Below, in pieces: positions 5,558-12,177 of a stretch of 64,000 nucleotides of DNA. The position numbers were made by a program, and so were the translations under genes. The DNA is from Eubacterium barkeri (GTDB lineage: Bacteria; Bacillota; Clostridia; Eubacteriales; Eubacteriaceae). Below the pieces are notes generated by a model that did no database searches, was not told the DNA's origin, and was given only the letters and a program-made list of their open reading frames with translations. Each line of letters begins with the position of its first letter. Position 1 is the stretch's first letter. The stretch lies in contig NZ_FNOU01000013.1 in assembly GCF_900107125.1 (NCBI RefSeq), forward strand, positions 1 through 64,000, read 5' to 3'.

Positions 5558-6760
5558 ATGATAAGTGTTGGAATCGATGTATCAAAAGGAAAAAGTATGG
5601 TTTGTGTTATGAAGCCAGCAGAAGAGATCATAATATCCCCTTACGAAATAGAGCACACAGAAAAAGATTTGTCTGATCTTGCCAGTATGCTACTAAAAAT
5701 GAATGACGAGGTACGTATTGTGATGGAAGCCACGGGGGTTTATCACTTACCCTTACTCAGTTATTTTAAAGACAAGGGATTATTCATATCTGTTATTAAC
5801 CCCTATGTCATGAAAGAATATCGAAATCAAGGCTTACGACGCGTTAAAACAGATCGCCAGGATGCCAAGGCTATTGCAAATTTCGGAATTGATCATTGGT
5901 TCCAGCTCATCAATTACACGATGGAAGACGCAACGTATTCGGAATTGAAACTTCTCGGACGCCAATATCGGCACTATATGGAGATGCGGGTAGAAAGCGT
6001 TCTGGAACTTATCCATCTTTTGGACTATACCATGCCCGATATAAAAAAAGAATTAAAGGGATGGCAGGAAAGCAATAATAAAGATAAGTTATCTGATTTC
6101 GTAGAAACATGGTGGCATTATGACTTGATTACCGCAAAGACCGAGAAGCAGTTCATTCGGAGTTACTTGTCCTGGGCAAAGAAAAAGGGATACCACCAGA
6201 GCCACGATAAAGCCGTCAAAATTTATCAAAAGGCCAAAGAAAGCATCCCAACACTTCCCTCAGATCAGGCATCTACTGAAATGCTGGTGAAAGAAGCGGT
6301 CAAGGTATTACGAACAATCGATAATACCCTTAGTGTCATTCTATCACGTATGAAAGTCATTGCCAAGACCCTTCCAGAATATCCGATTGTTCGGGCTATG
6401 GGCGGTGTTGGTGAAACCCTGGCTGTTAAACTCATTTCAGAGATTGGTGATGTCCGACGTTTCCACAAGGGAAAGGCGCTTGTCGCTTATGCCGGCATTG
6501 ATGCCCCACCTTATCAATCCGGACAATATGTTGGGACACGACGAAAAATCTCAAAACGTGGATCATCAAATCTTAGGAAAATCGGATATGAAGTGATGCG
6601 GAGTTTAAAAAGCCACAAAGCACCTGAAGATGATGCGGTCTATCAATTCATCATTAAAAAAGAAAAGGAAGGAAAGCCCAAAAAAGTTGCAAAGATTGCG
6701 GGAATGAATAAGTTTCTAAGAATTTATTATGCCCGTGTAATTGCAGTTTATCAGAGCTAA
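5558..6760 (+). CDS. IS110-family transposase (DEDD recombinase)
   Basis: A 400-aa recombinase of an insertion sequence that moves using a bridge RNA. The N-terminal RuvC-like DEDD domain shows SVGIDVSKGK (first D), VMEATGVYH (E), and KTDRQDAKAIA (two D). The C-terminal Transposase_20 domain shows VRAMGGVGETLA, FHKGKALVAYAGIDAPPYQS and the conserved RRKISKRGSSNLR with the serine expected to be the nucleophile. The length is normal and the frame is intact. The ATG at 5558 was chosen because AAGGAGG precedes it; the earlier in-frame start at 5513 has no RBS. The gene appears functional. It is inserted in the decayed half of the island. Confidence 0.93.
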   Translation: MISVGIDVSKGKSMVCVMKPAEEIIISPYEIEHTEKDLSDLASMLLKMNDEVRIVMEATGVYHLPLLSYFKDKGLFISVINPYVMKEYRNQGLRRVKTDRQDAKAIANFGIDHWFQLINYTMEDATYSELKLLGRQYRHYMEMRVESVLELIHLLDYTMPDIKKELKGWQESNNKDKLSDFVETWWHYDLITAKTEKQFIRSYLSWAKKKGYHQSHDKAVKIYQKAKESIPTLPSDQASTEMLVKEAVKVLRTIDNTLSVILSRMKVIAKTLPEYPIVRAMGGVGETLAVKLISEIGDVRRFHKGKALVAYAGIDAPPYQSGQYVGTRRKISKRGSSNLRKIGYEVMRSLKSHKAPEDDAVYQFIIKKEKEGKPKKVAKIAGMNKFLRIYYARVIAVYQS

Positions 6761-6885
6761 TCTACAAAGGTACCCTAACAACCAGTTCGCATGGTCTTTT
6801 TGTCATGCCCAATAAAGGATAAATATTACCTTAAATAATACTCCGTTGGGGGTTGACTTTTGTTAGCAGGTTTTCATGCTCTTTT

Positions 6886-6966
6886 TTAGCCTTTGCGACC
6901 GGAAAAGAGTAATGCCACTAGTGCGCCGAATGTCAACATAATCATTAAACTTTCATACACTGTCAT
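6886..6966 (-). CDS. 26-aa holin-like toxin (TxpA-type type I toxin family)
   Basis: The peptide is MTVYESLMIMLTFGALVALL followed by FSGRKG. This is the pattern of the putative holin-like toxin family: MxVYExLxLM start, one hydrophobic helix, basic end. GGAGGTG lies 5 nt before the ATG. An extended -10 promoter (7040-7035) and a folded leader precede it. Known: family members insert in the membrane and are silenced by antisense RNA that overlaps the 3' end of the mRNA. Seen just beyond the stop is AAAAAGAGCATGAAAACC on the minus strand, and on the plus strand a TTGACT at 6853-6858 that could be the -35 of an antisense RNA. It belongs to the island and may stabilise it. Confidence 0.75.
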   Translation of the reverse strand: MTVYESLMIMLTFGALVALLFSGRKG

Positions 6967-7034
6967 AGCATCACCTCCAATCTTATGCAGATTGAGGCAG
7001 AAGCCCGCTACCCGGCGAACCACTCTTGGATGGT

Positions 7035-7040
7035 ATTATA
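7035..7040 (-). promoter_or_regulatory. Extended -10 promoter of the holin-like toxin
   Basis: Minus strand TGATATAAT (extended -10, TATAAT at 7040-7035); the -35 TTCCTA (7063-7058) is weak. The leader that follows contains AAGAGTGG, TAGCGGGC and CTGCCTC and can fold over the ribosome binding site. Confidence 0.6.
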
Positions 7041-7063
7041 TCAGGCTTTTAAAAGAATAGGAA

Positions 7064-7363
7064 GCGATTTCTTTCTCAATAGATAGTGATGTACACATTC
7101 GATGGGGCAGAGATTCGCATACTGTATAAATGTGTTTGTCTCATTCATTCTGCATAATGTTTGATGAGTATTACATTCTCTTTTATTCGGTCTGTATAAT
7201 GAAAGAATTATATTGTGTATTTTCTATCACACATCTGACTGAAAGGAAGTTGTGTAGGACTATTGCTTGCAATAGGACTGACATACTCGATTATTTTTAT
7301 ACAGTATTTTAAAAGAGAATGTTAAGTCTTTCTTGACAGAAAGCCTTGCCCGCCTCACGCCAT
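7064..7363. other. A+T-rich non-coding stretch
   Basis: No supported gene. It contains a perfect hairpin CTATTGC/GCAATAG (7260-7275) and TATAAT-like words but no clear promoter pair. Short open frames here lack ribosome binding sites. Confidence 0.5.
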
Positions 7364-7412
7364 GGGGCATACTGGCAACACGTTTTTACAAAACGCATTC
7401 CCAGTACACCCC
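7364..7412. other. 49-nt imperfect palindrome, candidate oriT or replication hairpin
   Basis: Arms run from GGGGCATACTGG (7364-7375) to CCCAGTACACCCC (7400-7412), with a central CGTTTT/AAAACG hairpin. The segment 7345-7435 is G+C-rich within A+T-rich DNA and is flanked by CCGCCTCACGCC and TCGGCGGGGCG. A GC island with a nested hairpin of this kind is typical of transfer or single-strand origins. No relaxase gene is present in the element, so any transfer would need help in trans. Confidence 0.4.
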
Positions 7413-7843
7413 TTTTAGTTCGGCGGGGCGCAATATCTATTTTAAAAGATGGAAAAGATTAAAACCTTTGTCGACACAAGAAATATATCTATCTGTTCGA
7501 GTTTTATCATTGACGCTGCCTTTCTGGATGGATGAATATTGTGGCATAGCGGTTAGTATGAAAACAGTATGAATGAATATATTTTCTGAATTATGGAATA
7601 TCCGTTTTGATGTAACATTTTATTATACGCATATGTACGTAAACGATTTTATTTATACGCTGGAAATCGTTTCTGCATGGTCTTGGATGTAATATAATAT
7701 TCATTTTGTTTTATATCCTGTTATGTTCTGAAATGGCTTATCTATGGGGATACAGCTATTTTCATTACTTATTTTGATGTAACATAATTGAAAAGAAGAC
7801 AATATTTTACTTGTTTAGTGCAAAAAAGTATGTAATATAATAT
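7413..7843. repeat. Non-coding region with two pairs of direct repeats
   Basis: TTTTGATGTAACAT occurs at 7605-7618 and 7774-7787. ATGTAATATAATATT plus a following ATTT occurs at 7687-7706 and again at 7830-7849 with one mismatch. A hairpin AACGATTT/AAATCGTT lies between them. No gene is supported. The last repeat overlaps the 3' end of the helicase gene. These may be protein-binding sites for replication or partition. Confidence 0.5.
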
Positions 7844-9430
7844 TTATTTGATTTTTTCGATTTGATATTTACCGCCATTTTTTCGTGCGAGTTTGAACAA
7901 TGTGTTAAGTTGTTCGCCTCCTATAAAAGTGTTCTTTAAAAACTGTCCAGCCTTTTCATAGTTCTTCTTATCATTTGTGATTGTTCTTATTTTTGTACAT
8001 AATTCTTTCTGGGCAAATTTCTTCTGTGTTGTATACAATTCTTCTAAGTAGAGGATGACCGCTTGTTCTTCTTCTGGTGTCAATCCTGTTGCCTCTGGTG
8101 TGTAGGTATGAATGTCTATCTGTTCAACTTCAATGTTGAAATGCTTGGATAGAATTTCTTTGGTGATATCATCATCCTTGAATGATTCAATTTGTTTTTT
8201 CTCGTAGAGGGTATCCAGATAGTATTTACAGTGCATGGAATTGGCTGTATATCGATCTCCAATTTTTTGGCATCCCATCGCATAGAATGAGGATTGATCT
8301 TTGATTTTATGCTGGTTAATGAGTTCAGCTTGATTCCTGGCAGTGTGAATGATATCCTGTTCCAGTTCTTTGTAGAAGTCTGTCCCTGGAGAAAGTAATC
8401 CATTGGTTTCTGTATGACTTCTCATATACTTTAAATATTCCTGTTCGTCATATGTTAACTTTGGTCGTGTCATATACAAATGAGGCGTGCTTTTTCTGGC
8501 TCTTGCCATGAATTGCTTTATCATAGTGAAGTCCCCATCGGTCCAATTGTCGGTTAGGATACAGTATAGATTGGTGATATTCTCATCTTTGAAGGAAATT
8601 CCAATGTCAATCCATGATGTGGCAATGAGGATTTCACAATTCAAGGTTCCGTTGTTTGTAATGCTTTCGTATATTGGCTGAATGGTTGGGTGTTCTCTGT
8701 CGGTCTTTGAGTGGATGGACAAGGCATGGATTCCTGATTGTTGAAATTCTTCTGCCCAGGCATCACATTTCTTTGTATTGTTTAATAGGATGATTTGTTT
8801 CGTATCGGCTTTGTGGTTCTTCCTGACCAGAGCTTTTAGTGCATCTTCTCTTTTTGAATATCCGTCTAAAAGGGTTAAGTGTTTGATATATTCTTTCTGT
8901 GTTTGTACTTCGATAATGATGTCGATGGATTGGTAGAAGGGTTCATCTGTACAACAGTGATACAAATAGTCTGGTGTAGCGGTTGCCAGGATACATGGGT
9001 TCTTTGTTGCTTTCTCAATAATGCTCAGTGCTGGGACGGTCTGTTCTTCATAAGCAAAGGCTGAATATTGGATGATTTTGTGGATTTCATCAATGAATAT
9101 AAGGGTGTCATGGTCTGATAGTCCTTCAAAGTCCATCCATTTTAAATAGTCTTCACTACTGAAATAGGTGGTGGAATGAGTGAATCCGGCTTCTTGCCCA
9201 TTCTTCCTCTGTTGTTTGGATAACATCCGGGTGGGGAATAGTCCAACAACAGTGTTGATAAAATCTTTATTCTGCAAACTTTGGATATACGTTGTCTTTC
9301 CAGTCCCCTGTGGGGCGATTAATAAAACGGTCTCGTGCTTTGATAGGTGTTCTTCTATCATGCGTGTTAAGGAGGTATCTTCGGACAAGTATTTAGTTGT
9401 AAGCGGGTGTGTTGTTTTTTTAATATTCAT
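7844..9430 (-). CDS. Superfamily-2 DEAD/DEAH-type helicase, 528 aa
   Basis: Helicase motifs in order: Walker A APQGTGKTT at 39-47, Walker B IFIDEIHK at 111-118 (DEIH box), motif III-like ATATP at 149-153, motif V-like ATSWIDIGISF at 270-280, and motif VI QFMARARKS at 306-314 with the arginine finger. Residues 330-528 form a unique C-terminal region rich in Lys and Glu. The order resembles replication-origin-type helicases of phages and plasmids rather than RNA helicases, but I cannot place the subfamily. The start at 9430 has no Shine-Dalgarno; the promoter at 9465-9437 puts +1 at or next to the ATG, so it looks leaderless. The palindromes and repeats on both sides make it the best candidate for the element's replication protein. 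A defence role is an alternative. Confidence 0.8.
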   Translation of the reverse strand: MNIKKTTHPLTTKYLSEDTSLTRMIEEHLSKHETVLLIAPQGTGKTTYIQSLQNKDFINTVVGLFPTRMLSKQQRKNGQEAGFTHSTTYFSSEDYLKWMDFEGLSDHDTLIFIDEIHKIIQYSAFAYEEQTVPALSIIEKATKNPCILATATPDYLYHCCTDEPFYQSIDIIIEVQTQKEYIKHLTLLDGYSKREDALKALVRKNHKADTKQIILLNNTKKCDAWAEEFQQSGIHALSIHSKTDREHPTIQPIYESITNNGTLNCEILIATSWIDIGISFKDENITNLYCILTDNWTDGDFTMIKQFMARARKSTPHLYMTRPKLTYDEQEYLKYMRSHTETNGLLSPGTDFYKELEQDIIHTARNQAELINQHKIKDQSSFYAMGCQKIGDRYTANSMHCKYYLDTLYEKKQIESFKDDDITKEILSKHFNIEVEQIDIHTYTPEATGLTPEEEQAVILYLEELYTTQKKFAQKELCTKIRTITNDKKNYEKAGQFLKNTFIGGEQLNTLFKLARKNGGKYQIEKIK

Positions 9431-9436
9431 GAAGCT

Positions 9437-9465
9437 ATTTTACCATAAAAATGAAAAGATTACAA
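9437..9465 (-). promoter_or_regulatory. Promoter of the helicase gene, probable leaderless mRNA
   Basis: Minus strand: TTGTAA (9465-9460), 17-nt spacer, TAAAAT (9442-9437), then six bases and the ATG at 9430. The start of transcription should fall at the start codon. Confidence 0.68.
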
Positions 9466-9767
9466 TCATGAATGAAAACAGTTTCTACTCTTTGTCAATA
9501 ATAGATCAATGTATTTTTGTCCTTTTGAGGGAGATGTTTTTTCCGTGCTACCGTTACTCCTATGACGGGCAGTGAAAGGCTTATAAATAGATACTTTATC
9601 AGGATAAAGTGCTTGTGATTTCCCGTAACCTTTATGACTAACGGATAATGAAAAAGACGTACAGCCGAAGCCATACGCCCTTTTGGTTGACACACTGCAA
9701 TGTGTACTTATTGGTGGTGAATGTTTCCACCCTCTAAACGTGGGATATTTCCACGGATAAAGCTTAA
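9466..9767. other. Non-coding region upstream of the helicase with palindromes and repeats
   Basis: Contains a perfect palindrome ACTTTATC-AG-GATAAAGT (9593-9610), two imperfect direct repeats of about 28 bp (about 9550-9576 and 9627-9652, each with CCGT...TATGAC...ATGAAA or GTGAAA), and two small hairpins GGTGG/CCACC and CGTGG/CCACG (9715-9759). No supported gene. The density of structure directly upstream of the helicase gene suggests an origin or control region. Confidence 0.5.
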
Positions 9768-10304
9768 TTATGCTGGTAGGGTATCTTCAAATAACCATGG
9801 TATTTGCTTTTTGTATTTGTCATTTATTCCCTCGAATGAAACATCCGTCCATTTGAAAACAAAATACTGCCCTTCTTGTTTTTCAATTTCTGGCGGTAGA
9901 AAGAAAAGTCCCTCATAGTCGGTTGTGAAGTTGTTAAAATATTCTTCTTCGTCCTCATATCCTTCATCATCTAACCATTTTTCAAAATCGGCTCTACATT
10001 CGGGATACTTGTATAAATTTTCTGCAAATTCTAACCAGCACTTACACCAAACTGATAATGGAGAATATTGCCAGTCCCAGCTTCCCATTGTTGTTGGAAG
10101 TCCATCAAGGGCTAATGCCATAGGGTTTAAAATTTCATGGGCCATTGCGGTTGTGCCTTCTTGTTCTATCCGATAGAATGCGGATTTTGTACCATCCATA
10201 AAGACTTCTAGCATTGATTTGTTGTAATAGTCTTTGGGTGGGAGGGTGCAATCCAGAGCATCTAGGATAGTGGGAATTTCAAAGAATTCTAATTCTGTAT
10301 TCAT
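9768..10304 (-). CDS. Hypothetical acidic protein, 178 aa
   Basis: Not recognised. The sequence is soluble and acidic, rich in aromatic residues (WDWQYSPLSVWCKCWLEF, FEKWLDDEGYEDEEEYFNNF). It has no signal peptide, membrane helix or known catalytic motif. The start at 10304 follows AGAGGT, which overlaps the end of the preceding gene (4-nt gap). It is the third gene of a tight minus-strand unit integrase - 61-aa protein - this protein, so it is expressed with the integrase. The position of genes co-transcribed with an integrase suggests a recombination accessory, an antirestriction-like acidic DNA mimic, or cargo. All three are inference. Confidence 0.65.
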   Translation of the reverse strand: MNTELEFFEIPTILDALDCTLPPKDYYNKSMLEVFMDGTKSAFYRIEQEGTTAMAHEILNPMALALDGLPTTMGSWDWQYSPLSVWCKCWLEFAENLYKYPECRADFEKWLDDEGYEDEEEYFNNFTTDYEGLFFLPPEIEKQEGQYFVFKWTDVSFEGINDKYKKQIPWLFEDTLPA

Positions 10305-10308
10305 TTTA

Positions 10309-10494
10309 TTATACCTCTTTCATAAGTTCTTGAATTTCATCAATCATTGCAGCAAGTTCCCGAATACGACAATCGGGGTCAGAAGCTTCTAAATAATTAT
10401 CATCCTCTAAAAGGACTTCTCGTTGGTGAGATAGGTTATGGATCCGTTCGTCAATGGTTCCTAGTACTAGATTTAACGCTTGTTGGGCGGTCAT
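10309..10494 (-). CDS. Small helical protein, 61 aa
   Basis: Not recognised. MTAQQALNLVLGTIDERIHN begins a protein predicted by heptad pattern to be two helices (LVLGTIDERIHNLSHQREVL and IRELAAMIDEIQELMKEV), possibly a coiled-coil hairpin. Its ATG is one base after the integrase stop codon, and the Shine-Dalgarno GGAGGG is within the last integrase codons, so translation is coupled. Its size and position suit an excisionase-like or integrase-modulating factor, but it is not basic and has no visible winged helix, so that role is only a guess. Confidence 0.62.
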   Translation of the reverse strand: MTAQQALNLVLGTIDERIHNLSHQREVLLEDDNYLEASDPDCRIRELAAMIDEIQELMKEV

Positions 10495-10495
10495 T

Positions 10496-11767
10496 TTATA
10501 GGCCCTCCTTTGAAAAGACTGTCCCTGTTGGATACAATGTATTTTCTTTTTTTTGAATTGGTTCAGGATTAGACAAGCTATTCATTTGTGCGATTTCGTC
10601 AATTTTGTTGGCGTTGATTATGTGCGTATAAATATTGTAGGTGGTTGATACGTCCGCATGGCCCAATTGATGTGAGATTATTTTAATATCAATTTTATTT
10701 CTGAACATAAATGATGCGTAGGTGTGACGCAATGTGTGCAAACCTGTATATTTTGAGTTTCCGTCATCGTCCACAAGGCCAGCTTTTTTCACGATTGTTT
10801 TAAATGAGCGTTCAAAATTAGAGGTTGATATTGGTTTTCCATCTGGAGTAGACAACAACAAGTCCTTTGGTTCTTTGTTTACAGTAAGGATTAATGCCAT
10901 TGATACAGCATATCCGACAAGAGTTACTGTTCTTGTACCAGCTTCCGTTTTAGTAGATTCCTGTATATAGCGGGTCGTTTGTTTGGATTCCATGTCAAAA
11001 AAATCAACAACGTTTGAATGGATGCTCAGTGTGTTATTTGTAAAATCACAATCTTGTACCTTTAATGCCCGTGCTTCACCGGAACGTATTCCTGTGTTGA
11101 GCATTAAAACAAACATTGGGCCATATTTGTAATGAAACATTTTTTCACCATCAAGGCCAGGTGTAAGGGCTGTTTTGATAAATATTTCCATATCCGATTC
11201 AGTGAAATACTTCAATTCTTCATCTTTTGTTTTAAATTTGTGTTTTGGTGGTAAAGCGACTACACCCATAGGGTTATATGTAAGGTCTCTTCTCTTGATT
11301 GCATATGTGATACAGTTGTTTAAGCTTTGGTACGCTTTTTGAATGGACGAATGTTTCAGCCCATCTTCAAACATACGGTTGATTACTAAATCTTGTATAT
11401 GTCCATCTGTCAAATTCTGTATTGGGATATGTCCAATATACGGGATGATATGCTTATTCACAGTCGCTAGAACACGGGTGTATGATGTGGGCTTCAATTC
11501 TATTTTTTTCTTTTGTAACCACTGATTCATATATTGTTCAAGTGTGATTTTGGTTGGGTCAACTCGAGACAGATTGTGCATAAAGCGGTATTCATCCATT
11601 TTAGTTGTTACTTCTGCCTCTGTCCTCCCATAAAAAGATTTATATTTTGGGTTTCCTCCTTTCGTTAATTCCTGTGTTAATATTTTTCCTTCATACCGTC
11701 CATCATTTCTTAGTTTTACAGTTCCGGTCCCAAAAGCTCTTTTGGAAGGTTTTTTCTGTTTTGCCAT
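10496..11767 (-). CDS. int: Tyrosine site-specific integrase
   Basis: A 423-aa phage-type integrase. N-terminal arm-binding domain, residues 1-60 (RAFGTGTVKLRNDGRYEGKI). SAM-like core-binding domain, about 70-175 (TLEQYMNQWLQKKKIELKP). Catalytic domain, about 185-400, with the first Arg in NTGIRSGEARAL, HTLRHTYASF giving H-x-x-R, LGHADVSTT, and the nucleophile Tyr in NIYTH. The start at 11767 has AAGGAGG at proper spacing; an in-frame ATG at 11788 does not. It lies beside the intact tRNA-Trp and its attachment site, which is the standard position. It is the first gene of a three-gene minus-strand unit. The gene looks complete, so the element may still excise. Confidence 0.95.
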   Translation of the reverse strand: MAKQKKPSKRAFGTGTVKLRNDGRYEGKILTQELTKGGNPKYKSFYGRTEAEVTTKMDEYRFMHNLSRVDPTKITLEQYMNQWLQKKKIELKPTSYTRVLATVNKHIIPYIGHIPIQNLTDGHIQDLVINRMFEDGLKHSSIQKAYQSLNNCITYAIKRRDLTYNPMGVVALPPKHKFKTKDEELKYFTESDMEIFIKTALTPGLDGEKMFHYKYGPMFVLMLNTGIRSGEARALKVQDCDFTNNTLSIHSNVVDFFDMESKQTTRYIQESTKTEAGTRTVTLVGYAVSMALILTVNKEPKDLLLSTPDGKPISTSNFERSFKTIVKKAGLVDDDGNSKYTGLHTLRHTYASFMFRNKIDIKIISHQLGHADVSTTYNIYTHIINANKIDEIAQMNSLSNPEPIQKKENTLYPTGTVFSKEGL

Positions 11768-11822
11768 TATGACCTCCTTTTGATTCAATTATACAAGGGG
11801 AAATTGGGAAGTCAATAATATT

Positions 11823-11845
11823 TGACCTATATTTGACCTATATTT
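11823..11845 (+). repeat. Paired 12-bp repeats, candidate integrase arm sites (right)
   Basis: TGACCTATATTT occurs at 11823-11834 and 11834-11845, identical to the left pair at 253-276 and in the same orientation. They lie upstream of int and inside the right end, so they could also autoregulate int. Confidence 0.6.
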
Positions 11846-11915
11846 GAATCGAAAAAAGGTATATTTCGGGTGTAAAAAGGATAATAATTACTGAAAAAAT
11901 AATTGAAAAAAAGCA

Positions 11916-11952
11916 TAAAAAAATCCCCAAACCCGCTATATCAGTAGGTTTG
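11916..11952 (-). terminator. Terminator for tRNA-Trp supplied by the element
   Basis: CAAACC (11928-11933) and GGTTTG (11947-11952) form a stem; the A-run at 11917-11923 gives seven T on the minus strand. It stands 14 bp beyond the tRNA 3' end, inside the element. Confidence 0.62.
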
Positions 11953-11964
11953 AGGTTGTAGGCT

Positions 11965-12010
11965 ATGGCAGGGGCACCAGGATTTGAACCCGGGGCACGT
12001 GGTTTTGGAG
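11965..12010. repeat. Right attachment site within tRNA-Trp
   Basis: Identical over 46 bp to 144-189. It covers the CCA end, T-arm, variable loop and anticodon side of the intact tRNA-Trp, so integration leaves the tRNA functional. Confidence 0.88.
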
Positions 12011-12041
12011 ACCACTGCTCTACCAACTGAGCTATACCCCT
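11966..12041 (-). tRNA. tRNA-Trp (CCA)
   Basis: A 76-nt cloverleaf with encoded CCA. The acceptor AGGGGTA pairs with TGCCCCT, the D-arm is GCTCAGTTGGTAGAGC, the anticodon loop is CTCCAAA with CCA, and the T-arm is GGGTTCAAATCC. Its 3' half is the attachment site of the mobile element. Confidence 0.95.
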
Positions 12042-12060
12042 AAAATTGGCTACGGATGCT

Positions 12061-12089
12061 ATTATATAGCAAGAAAATCAAAAATGCAA
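12061..12089 (-). promoter_or_regulatory. Promoter of tRNA-Trp
   Basis: Minus strand TTGCAT (12089-12084), 17-nt spacer, perfect TATAAT (12066-12061), 20 bp before the tRNA 5' end. Confidence 0.75.
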
Positions 12090-12177
12090 GACAAATTTTT
12101 AAAAATATGTTATACTTATCAAGTAAATTGAAAAAGAGCATTTGTGACAATAACAATGTGATTAGGAGGAAGAATAA

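Larger units (their letters stand above)
5360..6800 (+). mobile_element. IS110-family insertion sequence (ends approximate)
   Basis: One IS110-type transposase gene with a non-coding flank of about 200 bp upstream and a short flank downstream. This family has no terminal inverted repeats and makes little or no target duplication, so the exact ends cannot be read from one copy. It lies between the small RNA at 5206 and the toxin gene at 6886; both carry related sequence, and the insertion may have split an older locus. Confidence 0.6.
144..12010. mobile_element. Integrated element in tRNA-Trp, degenerate
   Basis: Seen: a 46-bp perfect direct repeat at 144-189 and 11965-12010. The right copy is the 3' half of an intact tRNA-Trp gene; a tyrosine recombinase gene lies 198 bp inside that end. 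The interior is visibly A+T-rich and carries phage-like regulators, a serine recombinase, an IS110 element, a toxin gene and a helicase. Known: tyrosine integrases often use the 3' part of tRNA genes as attB and restore the gene on insertion. Inferred: an integrative element of 11.8 kb. No relaxase, coupling protein, capsid, terminase or portal gene is present, so it cannot transfer by itself. Several broken genes show decay. Confidence 0.88.

Noticed and set aside
7333-7572. 79-codon frame over the GC-rich palindrome
   Set aside because: No start signal, and the translation simply follows the palindrome. The region reads as structural DNA.
7605-7849. CRISPR-like array
   Set aside because: The repeats are 14-20 bp, occur only twice each, have unequal spacing and no cas genes are near.
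144-12010. Complete prophage or complete integrative conjugative element
   Set aside because: No capsid, portal, terminase, tail, relaxase, coupling protein or type IV secretion gene is present.
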